From: Paracoccaceae bacterium
GTDB taxonomy: Bacteria > Pseudomonadota > Alphaproteobacteria > Rhodobacterales > Rhodobacteraceae
Reading direction: 5' to 3'
Assembly (NCBI GenBank): GCA_021296235.1
Contig: JAGWAS010000003.1
Coordinates: 1-64,000 of the forward strand
DNA length: 64,000 nt
Under the pieces are notes generated by a model that worked only from the letters and a program-made list of their open reading frames with translations, had not been told where the DNA came from and did no database searches. Positions 9,013 through 17,915 of this stretch are shown here, in pieces. The number at the start of each line of letters is the position of its first letter. Position 1 is the stretch's first letter. Made by a program: the position numbers and the translations under genes.

Positions 9013-9104
9013 AATACCAAACGGGGACAAACCAAACTGTCGGTTGCCCCCGTTTCAAAGTGGTATTCACGCTAGATCATGAACAGTTGCGCGGTTGAAC
9101 TGTT
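9013..9104. terminator. Stem-loops between the convergent RiPP operon and precursor gene
   Basis: AAACGGGG at 9019-9026 pairs with CCCCGTTT at 9048-9055, and the outer arms AATACCA (9013-9019) and TGGTATT (9061-9067) are also complementary, giving an interrupted long hairpin. A second hairpin, AACAGTT (9082-9088) with AACTGTT (9098-9104), is followed on the + strand by TTCAGTTCTT. Their place between two converging genes suggests transcription termination in both directions. Confidence 0.5.
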
Positions 9105-9139
9105 TTCAGTTCTTACCGAACGCACATCGGCAATTTGAA

Positions 9140-9391
9140 TTACCAGCAGCAGCAAAGACCAGCAGAAATAGCCTCAAGCTGTTCTTCAGTGATGTTCGGG
9201 TCCGGCGGCAACGCAATGTGAACTGTCTGCATGTCACTCTCGTGAACCACAATGTTCATCGATTCAGGCATCGTAACACCCAATTCCTCAGTAATGGCTG
9301 ACTTTGGGTCAGATAGCAGTTGTTGCCTGAACTCGGTGTCCAAGGCAGATTTGTCCACTATCTGCCGCAACATTTCATCACCACTTCTCAT
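9140..9391 (-). CDS. Proteusin/TOMM precursor peptide with core LCCCW
   Basis: The 83-residue product starts at the ATG at 9391, preceded on its strand by AAAGGAA. Residues 1-78 are an NHLP-type leader: FRQQLLSDPKSAI, ELGV, VVHES, IALPP and the typical end EEQLEAISAG. Cutting after Ala-Gly would leave Leu-Cys-Cys-Cys-Trp (79-83) as the whole core. Three consecutive Cys are good substrates for the YcaO cyclodehydratase encoded on the other strand, so thiazoline or thiazole rings are the expected modification. The leader matches the N-terminus of the cyclase-fold enzyme at 1761 over all 78 residues without gaps, with about 23 identities by my count. Such a short core is unusual for the family. 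The gene lies on the strand opposite to the enzymes, so it can be expressed separately. Confidence 0.88.
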   Translation of the reverse strand: MRSGDEMLRQIVDKSALDTEFRQQLLSDPKSAITEELGVTMPESMNIVVHESDMQTVHIALPPDPNITEEQLEAISAGLCCCW

Positions 9392-9826
9392 GGGAAATTC
9401 CTTTCAGTTAGTTGACGAATCGCAACGCGACATGCCAATGATTGTGGACCCAACCGTAATGCAGAGTCAATTGCCCAAAAATGACGGAACAGCAAATTTC
9501 GTCAAGCAGGATTACCGGCATGGGCTTGACTGTTGGCAACTCTCGGGCAGGTCGCGATCGGGTATGCAAGCACCATTGGGCGACGTTGCTGTCGCCTGCG
9601 GCGGTGGCCAATGTTAATGCCATGAAGACCGGATTGCAGTCGCCTTTGGACACATGGTTGTCGCGATTCCCGAGTGCAACACCGTAGAGTAAATTGCGAA
9701 TGCTAGTAATCCCATGGTTATGTTCCGTTTCAGGCATCGTGCCTCCATCATCGGAACACGGCTCAAGCTGGGTGAATTACTTGCGATCAGCCCCATAAAC
9801 ATGAAAGTCTGGTGTGCATCCGAGGC
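9392..9826. other. Upstream region of the precursor gene
   Basis: These 435 bases lie between the MMPL gene and the precursor, both on the - strand. They probably contain the precursor promoter. Two overlapping - strand frames (9802-9614 and 9737-9408) encode hydrophobic stretches such as MGLLAFAIYSTVL and FMALTLATAAG in different frames. They could be the remains of a small membrane protein broken by a frameshift, or chance. I do not call a gene here. Confidence 0.4.
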
Positions 9827-12172
9827 TCAATCCCGGGAACTCCGGTCCAATGCAGTCAGGAGAACCGGCAGCAGTGAAAGGTCGGCAAGCAGCGCAATGG
9901 CAATAATTATTGCGGTCAATATCCCAACCTGCGCAGTGGGAATGAATGGGGAAAACGCAAATATCAGGAAGCCGACCACCAGTACAATTGTAGTTGTGAA
10001 CATGGCACGCCCAGCTGTTTCGATGGCATAGCGCACCGCGTCTTCAGGGTTTCGGCCATATTCGTTTCGTGCCCGGCGATACTTGCTGAGGAAATGCACC
10101 GTATCGTCCACGACGATTCCCACGGTCATTGCCACGACCACGGACAGCGACAACCCCACTTGTCCGACTGCCAGGCCCCAGATGCCAAAGCCCAAGACTG
10201 CAGGAATCAAATTGGGAACGATGCTTATCAATCCCAACCGCAGTGATCGCATGGCCAACAGAAGAATGATCGAAATTGCCAAGAGGACAACCATTGTTCC
10301 AATGATCATGGCGCGGATGTTGCGTTGCCCGATATATGCGAACAGCGCCGCAGGGCCGGTGCTGTTCACTTCAGCCACATGTGGCGCATTTTCCGTTAAC
10401 CATGCTTCCGCCTGCGCATTCAACTCAAGCAATTCTTTTGAGCCAAGTGTCTCAGCCGATACGGTTACTCGCGTTGCTGATCTGGAATTGTCGATCTGAT
10501 GATTCAGATCCAAGCCTTGCGGAAGCGAGAGTTCGTAGAGAAGTAGATATTGTGCCGCCAGCTCTTGGCTGTCAGGCAACAGGTAGGCGGCCGGATCGTC
10601 GCCATGCAGGCTTTTGTTGAGTTGGCGGAATGTGTCCGTGATCACTGACACATGGCGGACAGGTGGCTGCGCACGGTACCAGTTGGCGAAATTTGAAACT
10701 TCAGCAAGAAAGGCGGGATCAATTACTCCTCCCTCCTCAGTTGCCAGCAGCGAGTATTCAAGCACGGTATTGCCGCTCAAACGCTCGTCCATGAAATCCG
10801 TGTCTTGTCGAAACTCAACACTGTCGTCGAAGAAATGAACCAGAACGTCATTCAGTTCGTTGCGGGGAACAGCCAGTATCATCGCAAGAATGAACATCAA
10901 CCATCCCCAAAACACGGCCGTTTTGTTGCGCAAAACAAAATCTGCCAAGAGGTTCATGGTAACGCCGCCTGTTCGCCGACCCGTTGAGGCACGAAGGGGG
11001 AGGAGGGAGAGCACGGACGGAAGGAACGTGACGGATAGAATGAAGGAAGCGACGATACCAAATGTAACAAGGATTCCGAGATGGCGGTAAGGCGGCACTT
11101 CGGAGAAATTCATGCTCAAGAACCCCAGTGCCGTCGTAAGGCTCGCCAGGAAAATCGGATGCAGATTGAGACTGATGGATTCGACAATTGCATCTTGCTT
11201 GGGGCACCCGCTTTGCAGACAATGTTGCAAGCCCACCAGCACATGCACACAATTCGCCACGACAATCATCAACACTATGGTCGGTGCCGGGGAAAGCGGT
11301 GGAGAAAAGGGCAAACCGACCCATCCGGCCAAGCCCACCGACGCAAGAATGGAAAATACGATGACCATTCCTGTCGCCGCAACTCCTGCCCAACCGCGCG
11401 TCAGCAAGCCAAGGATCAAGGCCATGAGCACAAGGCTGGCGGGCAGGAAGATTTTTTGACTGTCGATTGAAGCTTCCACGAAGGTTTGGTTGACCATAAC
11501 CGTGCCGACAACCCGAAGATCAATGCCGGGAAATCGTTCTTCCGCCGCTGTGGCGGTCGTTCTGGCAAATTCAGCGACTTCGGCAACGGCGTTCAATAGA
11601 TCGTCTTCGGGCAGTTCAACGGTTACACTAACAACACTCACATCACCGTTAACGCCCAGCATGCTGCCCGCTGTCCGCGGGTCGGACAACGCGATGGCGG
11701 CGATTTGCGATCGAATTTCGGCTCGACCCAATTCCTGCGGATCAACAAGGTTCCGCACATACAAATCATCGCCTTCAGCGGTTGTGTGTTGAAAATTTGC
11801 GAGCGAGTCGACCCGTCTCGAGAATGGAGTCCGCCAAGCGACTTCCGTAAGCCAGACGGCGGCCGCAAGTGCGCTTTGGGATGTGGCATTCCCGTCGTCC
11901 GGCACTATCAGGAATGCGATGTTTTCGTTTTTCCCGTAGGTTCTCTCCAACGCTTCCAGTTTCAGAAGCTGTGGATTGTTGTCATCGAAGAAGATGCGGT
12001 AATTGGCGGAAAATTCTAACCGGGAAATGCCGACTGATGCACCAGCAATTGCGATCAGCGTAGCCAAGATGACCAGCCAACGGGCGGCAATCACACGTTC
12101 GGCAAATCGCGCCGCCGGGTCCTTTCCAGCTATGCCACTATTGTCCACAGGGACAGCAGCAAAGATCGCCAT
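9827..12172 (-). CDS. MMPL/RND-family membrane exporter
   Basis: The 781-residue protein has the RND layout: a first helix near residues 33-55, a large periplasmic loop, a block of about five helices (~255-400), a second single helix (~425), a second loop, and a final helix block (~650-775). The second block contains the conserved acidic segment VVVAMTVGIVVDDTVHFL, expected to carry protons, as in MMPL and sterol-sensing-domain proteins. Members export lipids and hydrophobic compounds, including hopanoids (HpnN) and mycobacterial lipids. Its position next to the precursor makes it a candidate exporter of the finished peptide, but that is inference. No HlyD-like or outer-membrane partner is beside it. 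Confidence 0.85.
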   Translation of the reverse strand: MAIFAAVPVDNSGIAGKDPAARFAERVIAARWLVILATLIAIAGASVGISRLEFSANYRIFFDDNNPQLLKLEALERTYGKNENIAFLIVPDDGNATSQSALAAAVWLTEVAWRTPFSRRVDSLANFQHTTAEGDDLYVRNLVDPQELGRAEIRSQIAAIALSDPRTAGSMLGVNGDVSVVSVTVELPEDDLLNAVAEVAEFARTTATAAEERFPGIDLRVVGTVMVNQTFVEASIDSQKIFLPASLVLMALILGLLTRGWAGVAATGMVIVFSILASVGLAGWVGLPFSPPLSPAPTIVLMIVVANCVHVLVGLQHCLQSGCPKQDAIVESISLNLHPIFLASLTTALGFLSMNFSEVPPYRHLGILVTFGIVASFILSVTFLPSVLSLLPLRASTGRRTGGVTMNLLADFVLRNKTAVFWGWLMFILAMILAVPRNELNDVLVHFFDDSVEFRQDTDFMDERLSGNTVLEYSLLATEEGGVIDPAFLAEVSNFANWYRAQPPVRHVSVITDTFRQLNKSLHGDDPAAYLLPDSQELAAQYLLLYELSLPQGLDLNHQIDNSRSATRVTVSAETLGSKELLELNAQAEAWLTENAPHVAEVNSTGPAALFAYIGQRNIRAMIIGTMVVLLAISIILLLAMRSLRLGLISIVPNLIPAVLGFGIWGLAVGQVGLSLSVVVAMTVGIVVDDTVHFLSKYRRARNEYGRNPEDAVRYAIETAGRAMFTTTIVLVVGFLIFAFSPFIPTAQVGILTAIIIAIALLADLSLLPVLLTALDRSSRD

Positions 12173-13221
12173 TTGGTGCAGATATCAGCGGCGAACAATT
12201 CATCATTGCGGTTGGCACCTTGCGCCAAGCGGCAAACAGGTCAATTTGCCACTTGGAATTTTGCTGCAACGTGAGCCGCCCGGTCTACACCAAAGGTACT
12301 GCACCAAACGGGTTCGATCGGGTCGATCAACCATGGCAGGAACCTCCAAGGCACAACGATTGCGACGTCTTAAGCAAACACGCGTAATTGACGGTATGGT
12401 TCTGCCCAAAACAATGTCAAGCATATTGCACGCTCACGGGGGGATCTTTGCATGGTTGTCATCGACCATTGCATCAGTTTCTTTGACCAGGAAACCGTGC
12501 CGTCGTTAAGGGAAAAGGACAGATCCAATATTGGATTCCAAAAAAATGGGGGTCCGTTTTCGGTGGCGGCAGGCAGCAATGCCGGCAGCGCGCGATGTCG
12601 CCACTAGAGGTTTGATTGGACACACGCTTCAGCGCAACCGATGCCGGGAGATTGTTGTTTCCTGGATCAGATGGCCGGTGGCCCTAATTTCCACATCGAG
12701 GTGCATGAATTTGGCAGAGAACACAATACGGAAACTGCACGGAATTCCCGGTTCTGAAAATCCCTCGCCGGAGTAAAGGCCAAAAAAGTGCCTTCCAGTT
12801 TGCCGGTCTATGCATCGAACGGCGCGTGAGCATCAAAGCGCGAACCAGGTTGAATTATTCGACTGGCCAAGCCCGGAGTTTGGAACGCTGCCAAGCTGCG
12901 GTCGAAGCGATCCCTTCGTCGGTGCAGGCAGGTTGACCGTTGTGGTGGCGCCCGCTGGGCATTGCAGAATTTGATCCATGCCATTGCGATTGTTTGGGCT
13001 CTCGTCTGGCGCGATCGATTTTCCGCAACGACTCGAACTGCACATCGGAATGGCGATGACACTGACAATCCGCACCGAGCACCCGACAATTGATCCAATC
13101 CGGCTGATTTCCATAAGGATATCGAAATTGCACGAGAACCATCCGGCAAGCTTGCATGGGTGAGACTGCCGTATATAAGTCGCCCGGTTGAATTCTGTTC
13201 GAAACGGCGTTTGGTGTTGAA
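12173..13221. other. Intergenic stretch with no recognised gene
   Basis: About 1050 bases separate the MMPL gene from pntA. Open frames on both strands (for example 12203-12424, 12370-12579 and 12833-13240 on -) have no recognisable domains and look like chance or decayed sequence. The last ~70 bases should include the pntA promoter; a TATATAA occurs near 13173. Confidence 0.5.
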
Positions 13222-14784
13222 TTGAAACTGGGTGCGCCAAAAGAAATCGGTGAAGGTGAACTGCGGGTCGCGTTGACTCCCGAATCAGCGAAAAAGCTGA
13301 AGAAACTGGGCTTCAGATGCGCAATTGAGTCGGGAGCAGGTCAGGCTGCCGGTTTCCCTGACGGCAGTTATTCCGATTTGGGGGTGGAGGTCTGCGGTTC
13401 TGCAACGGAGCTGTGGCAGACGACGGATTTGGTTTTGAAGGTCCTTCCGCCCACTATCACAGAGCTTGATCTGTTGACCTCCAGCCATACTTTGATTTCC
13501 TTTTTTTGGCCTGGGCAGAATACTGATCTGCTGGAGAAGGCATGCCAAACGGGTGCCACGATCCTTGCAATGGACATGGTTCCAAGAATTTCACGTGCAC
13601 AGAAGCTGGATGCGCTGTCTTCAATGGCAAATATTTCCGGCTACCGCGCAGTGCTGGAGGCCGGAAACAACTTTGGAAGGTTCTTTGCCGGGCAGGTCAC
13701 TGCTGCCGGGAAGGTGCCGCCGGCAAAGGTGCTGGTCATCGGCGCAGGTGTGGCGGGACTGTCGGCGATCGGTACGGCAGTGTCGCTCGGCGCATTGGTT
13801 CGGGCATTTGACGTTAGGCCCGAGGTTGCCGAACAGATCCAGTCGATGGGAGCGGAATTCCTGTTTCTCGATTTCGACGAAGACGGATCAGGCTCAGGTG
13901 GTTATGCAAAACCGTCATCTCCGGAATTCAGGAAAAAACAGTTGGAGTTGTTTCGCAATCAGGCGCCTGAATTGGACATCGTGATTACGACAGCACTCAT
14001 TCCAGGCGCCGACGCACCAAAGCTGTGGCTCAAGGACATGGTGGAGGCCATGAAGCCCGGTTCGGTCGTGGTTGACCTTGCAGCCGAGCGCGGCGGCAAC
14101 TGCGAAGTTACTGTCCCCAACAGCAGAGTGGTTACCGAAAACGGTGTGGCCGTTATAGGATACACCGATTTTCCGAGCCGGATGTCATCGCAATCCTCCT
14201 CGCTTTATGCGACCAATATCCTCAATCTTGTTGCCGAACTGACGCCGGAAAAAAACGGCAGTCCGGTTCTCGACCTGGACGATGATGTCCTGCGCGGCGT
14301 AACGGTTGCGCATGCGGGGCAAATAATGTTCCCGCCTCCTGCTCCGAAGGTTCCGGCCATCAAGCACCCACCGTTGGTTCCCGACAGAAAACCGACACGG
14401 GAGGAACTTCTGGCCGCTGAGGCGGCACGGTTTCGGCGCTCGACCAAAATCCAGATATCGATGCTTGTTGCCGGTGCCGCCTTCATGTTGCTTGCCGGTT
14501 ACTTCACTCCTCCCAGCTTCATGCAGCATTTTGTGGTGTTCCTGCTGAGCTGTTTCATTGGATTTCAGGTAATTTGGAATGTGAGCCATTCGCTGCACAC
14601 TCCCCTGATGTCGGTAACAAATGCCATATCCGGCATAATTGTTGTCGGCGCTCTGCTGCAGATTGGTTCGAACGCTCCCATTGTCTATGTCCTGTCGGCT
14701 ATTTCGATTTTGATCGCCACGATCAACATCGTCGGCGGATTTTTGGTTACCAGGCGCATGCTTGCCATGTTCCAAAAGAGCTGA
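13222..14784 (+). CDS. pntA: Proton-translocating NAD(P) transhydrogenase, alpha subunit
   Basis: This 520-residue protein carries the NAD(H)-binding domain I and the first membrane helices, as in E. coli PntA rather than the split PntAA/PntAB of Rhodospirillum. The start [20 protein letters not shown], the Rossmann glycines [15 protein letters not shown] and the segment near [11 protein letters not shown] are typical. Four helices follow residue ~410. With PntB it moves hydride from NADH to NADP using the proton gradient and supplies NADPH. The best start is the TTG at 13222, because the family begins exactly there and no ATG or GTG precedes it in frame. The downstream gene pntB follows after 16 bases. 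Confidence 0.95.
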   Translation: MKLGAPKEIGEGELRVALTPESAKKLKKLGFRCAIESGAGQAAGFPDGSYSDLGVEVCGSATELWQTTDLVLKVLPPTITELDLLTSSHTLISFFWPGQNTDLLEKACQTGATILAMDMVPRISRAQKLDALSSMANISGYRAVLEAGNNFGRFFAGQVTAAGKVPPAKVLVIGAGVAGLSAIGTAVSLGALVRAFDVRPEVAEQIQSMGAEFLFLDFDEDGSGSGGYAKPSSPEFRKKQLELFRNQAPELDIVITTALIPGADAPKLWLKDMVEAMKPGSVVVDLAAERGGNCEVTVPNSRVVTENGVAVIGYTDFPSRMSSQSSSLYATNILNLVAELTPEKNGSPVLDLDDDVLRGVTVAHAGQIMFPPPAPKVPAIKHPPLVPDRKPTREELLAAEAARFRRSTKIQISMLVAGAAFMLLAGYFTPPSFMQHFVVFLLSCFIGFQVIWNVSHSLHTPLMSVTNAISGIIVVGALLQIGSNAPIVYVLSAISILIATINIVGGFLVTRRMLAMFQKS

Positions 14785-14800
14785 CCGGAGACCGACAGCC

Positions 14801-16228
14801 ATGCACGAGGGATTTCTTCAGGCTGCCTATGTCGGGGCAGGTGTGTTGTTCATACTTTCGCTTGGTGGCCTCTCGAACCAGGAGAGTGCCAAACGGGCGA
14901 TTTGGTATGGAATGGCCGGAATGGCGTTGGCGATGCTGTCGACAGCGCTTTCGCCGGGAATAGGCAACTTCCCGGCAATCGGCGCCATGATCCTGATCGG
15001 TGCGGTGATTGGTGTCATCGTTGCCATGCGGGTCGAAATGACAGGCATGCCGCAACTCATTGCAGCCCTTCATTCCTTTGTCGGATTGGCGGCGGTGTTC
15101 ATTGGCATCAACGCGGAATTGGCATTGATGTCCCTAAGCACCCAAACATCGGATGTCGGACTCACCGGATTTGCGATCAAATTGGCGGAGAAAAGCGGTC
15201 CGGAAATCACTGTTCTGAAAATCGAGGTTCTGCTTGGAATCTTTGTTGGGGCGATCACCTTCACTGGTTCGGTTATTGCGTTTGGAAAGCTCGCTGGAAA
15301 GATCGGATCCCGACCCAGAAAACTCCCCGGCGGCCACTATTGGAACAGTCTTGCATTGATTGGATGTGCCGGTCTCGGTGCGTTTTATCTGAGCGGCGGA
15401 GGGGTGACCGCAATCGTCCTGGTCGCAGTGTTGGCCGGGTTGATCGGCTGGCATCTCATCATGGGAATTGGTGGTGCCGACATGCCGGTGGTTGTGTCGA
15501 TGCTGAACTCATACTCGGGTTGGGCTGCCGCGGCCATCGGATTCACGCTCGGGAACGATTTGCTTATCATGACCGGAGCATTGGTCGGATCGTCGGGCGC
15601 AATCCTGTCATACATCATGTGCCGAGCCATGAACCGAAATTTCGTGAGCGTCATACTTGGAGGTTTTGGCGGAGCGGGTGAAGCTTCCGCCGATGCGGCA
15701 GGCGAACAGGTTTCGATTGATGCAGAAGGTGTGGCGGCGGCCATCGAAAACGCCGACAGCATCATTTTCGTTCCGGGCTACGGAATGGCGGTCGCACAAG
15801 CACAGGGTCCGATCAGTGAACTTACACAGCGCCTCCGCGACGCCGGCAAATCCGTCCGGTTTGCCATCCATCCGGTCGCCGGAAGATTGCCGGGACACAT
15901 GAATGTGCTCTTGGCGGAGGCCAGGGTTCCTTATGACATTGTGCTCGAAATGGATGAAATCAATCAGGACTTTCCGAACACCGATGTTACCATTGTCGTT
16001 GGATCCAACGACATTGTGAATCCTGAAGCGCAGGAAAATCCGAATTCACCGATTGCCGGAATGCCGGTTCTGGAGGTTTGGAAATCCAAGCAGGTGTTCA
16101 TCTCCAAGCGGGGGCAGGGGACAGGATATTCCGGAATCGAAAACCCACTCTTTTATCGAGATAACGCGCGCATGCTCTTTGGCGATGCCAAGGCATCGAT
16201 CAACCAATTGCTGACATTGCTGGAGTAG
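14801..16228 (+). CDS. pntB: Proton-translocating NAD(P) transhydrogenase, beta subunit
   Basis: From the ATG at 14801, preceded by CCGGAG, the protein has 475 residues. The frame is open from 14762, but the extra residues overlap the end of pntA and do not fit the family. The first ~270 residues form the membrane domain II. The C-terminal domain III binds NADP(H): it has the GYGMAVAQAQ loop, AIHPVAGRLPGHMNVLLAEA, and VGSNDIVNPEAQ, all conserved in PntB. It works in the inner membrane as a complex with the preceding gene product. Confidence 0.96.
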   Translation: MHEGFLQAAYVGAGVLFILSLGGLSNQESAKRAIWYGMAGMALAMLSTALSPGIGNFPAIGAMILIGAVIGVIVAMRVEMTGMPQLIAALHSFVGLAAVFIGINAELALMSLSTQTSDVGLTGFAIKLAEKSGPEITVLKIEVLLGIFVGAITFTGSVIAFGKLAGKIGSRPRKLPGGHYWNSLALIGCAGLGAFYLSGGGVTAIVLVAVLAGLIGWHLIMGIGGADMPVVVSMLNSYSGWAAAAIGFTLGNDLLIMTGALVGSSGAILSYIMCRAMNRNFVSVILGGFGGAGEASADAAGEQVSIDAEGVAAAIENADSIIFVPGYGMAVAQAQGPISELTQRLRDAGKSVRFAIHPVAGRLPGHMNVLLAEARVPYDIVLEMDEINQDFPNTDVTIVVGSNDIVNPEAQENPNSPIAGMPVLEVWKSKQVFISKRGQGTGYSGIENPLFYRDNARMLFGDAKASINQLLTLLE

Positions 16229-16248
16229 GGCAGGCACCAAACCCGGTG

Positions 16249-16274
16249 GAACCTGCCGCCGGCCGATCAGGTTC
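16249..16274. terminator. Possible terminator hairpin between pntB and the acyl-CoA dehydrogenase gene
   Basis: GAACCTG (16249-16255) is complementary to CAGGTTC (16268-16274) across a 12-base loop. It lies between two genes that converge. No clear run of T follows on either strand, so the call is weak. Confidence 0.3.
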
Positions 16275-16309
16275 GCCGGCTCCGACCCGATTGCTTTGGT
16301 TCGGCGAAG

Positions 16310-17527
16310 TTACTGCGAATATTTTCTGAGCTCAGCCCGGGCCACCTGTCGACGGTGCACCGCATCAGGCCCGTCGGCGAGGCGCAGTGTCCTGAGATGA
16401 GTCCATTGTCGGGCGAGGGGAGTATCCTGGCTGATTCCCTGCCCGCCATGCATCTGAATTGCCTCATCTGTGATCCGCAATGCGACCTCGGGGGCTAGTG
16501 CCTTGATTTTGCTGATCCAAGGTGCTGCCTCCTTCGGATCTCCCCGGTCCATGCACCATGCGGCTTTCAGGCAAAGCAGTCTTGTGGTTTCGATGTCGAT
16601 CCTTGCCCGCGCTATGATGTCATGGTTCGAACCCAACTCCGCCAATGGACGACCGAATGCTGTTCTCGAAACCGACCGCCTGCACATAAGTTCGAGCGCC
16701 TTTTCGGCTTGTCCGATTGCCCGCATGCAATGATGGATACGTCCCGGGCCGAGCCGACCTTGAGCAATTTCGAATCCGCGTCCCTCGCCAAGCAGCAAGT
16801 TTTCTTCGGGCACTTCAACATCCTTAAAGCCAATGTGCATGTGGCCATGCGGCGCATCATCGCTTCCGTAGACTTCCATTGCCCGAATTACGGTGATCCC
16901 CGTTGTGTCAGAGGGAACCACTACCATTGAGTGGTTCCGGTGCCGGGAATTGCCTGTCGAGGTACGAACCATCGTTACATAGACGGCGCAGCGCGGATCA
17001 CCGGCACCGGTTGCCCACCATTTTTCTCCGTTGAGAACCAACCGTCCGTTCTGTCGTCGACACGACATGGAGATGTTCGTTGCATCGGAGGACGCCACAC
17101 TTGGTTCGGTCATCAGGTAGGCCGACCGAATCCGTCCCTCGAGCAACGGTTGGAGCCAACGCTTCTTCAACTCCTCACTGCCATATTTGAGAAACACATC
17201 CATGTTTCCGGTATCGGGCGCATTGCAGTTGAAAATCTCTGGTGCCAGATGGGACTTACCCATCTCTTCGGCGACATGGGCATAATCGACTGTCGAAAGG
17301 CCCGGGCCGCCCTGATCACCGGTCAGCCAAAGGTTCCAAAGCCCGCGCGATCGACTTTTTGACTTAAGCGATTCAAGGATTTCGGTTTGGCGAGGCGTGA
17401 AGACCCATCGGCCGCCCTTCGGAACCTCGCTCAGAAATTCCTCGTCGGCCGGTGCAATGTCTTCGGTTATCATTTTGCCAACCGCACGCAGAATCGGTTC
17501 CACCCGTTTGGAAATGCCAAGGTCCAT
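16310..17527 (-). CDS. Acyl-CoA dehydrogenase (ACAD10/11-like)
   Basis: The chosen ATG at 17527 gives 405 residues starting MDLGISKRVEPILRAV; the frame is open to 17611. The FAD-binding signature regions are clear: AYLMTEPSVASSDATN, LNGEKWWATGAGDPRC, and near the end AIQMHGGQGISQDTPLARQW with RLADGPDAVHRRQVAR. These match the long-chain or branched acyl-CoA dehydrogenase subgroup related to ACAD10 and ACAD11. The divergent neighbour at 17916 encodes an APH-fold kinase, the other half of animal ACAD10/11, which helps assign both to 4-hydroxy-acid or related acyl-CoA breakdown. The substrate itself cannot be read from the sequence. Confidence 0.88.
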   Translation of the reverse strand: MDLGISKRVEPILRAVGKMITEDIAPADEEFLSEVPKGGRWVFTPRQTEILESLKSKSRSRGLWNLWLTGDQGGPGLSTVDYAHVAEEMGKSHLAPEIFNCNAPDTGNMDVFLKYGSEELKKRWLQPLLEGRIRSAYLMTEPSVASSDATNISMSCRRQNGRLVLNGEKWWATGAGDPRCAVYVTMVRTSTGNSRHRNHSMVVVPSDTTGITVIRAMEVYGSDDAPHGHMHIGFKDVEVPEENLLLGEGRGFEIAQGRLGPGRIHHCMRAIGQAEKALELMCRRSVSRTAFGRPLAELGSNHDIIARARIDIETTRLLCLKAAWCMDRGDPKEAAPWISKIKALAPEVALRITDEAIQMHGGQGISQDTPLARQWTHLRTLRLADGPDAVHRRQVARAELRKYSQ

Positions 17528-17915
17528 TGCTGCCACCCGTTTTTTCCCCGACCCGTTGAACAGGCAAGGAATCAATTCAATGTGCTTGCAGTGAATGCCG
17601 GGTTCGGTCAACCTGTTTGCCGGTTAACTCCATGCGGTTGCTGAAGAAAGACGCCTTGATCGCCAGGAAGCGGAACCGGATATTGATCAGCGTGTCCCGT
17701 TGGCGGGAGGGGTTGGACGATGAAATCGACCAAAAATCTGCTGGATGAAATTCTGGGACGGGTGCGCAGGGTAGTTCCCAACTGGCCATCAGACCAGCAA
17801 TTGACTTTCAATGACCCTGAGATCTGGTCCGGGTTCGGAACCGGTTGTCATTTCGCATCTTGCAGGGAAAACCTTCCATTCGGCTCGTCAATTGCGGTTG
17901 AAGGGTGAACAATTC
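17528..17915. other. Divergent promoter region of the ACAD and APH genes
   Basis: These 388 bases separate two divergently transcribed genes and should contain both promoters. Upstream extensions of both reading frames run into the region. I see no clear operator. Confidence 0.4.
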
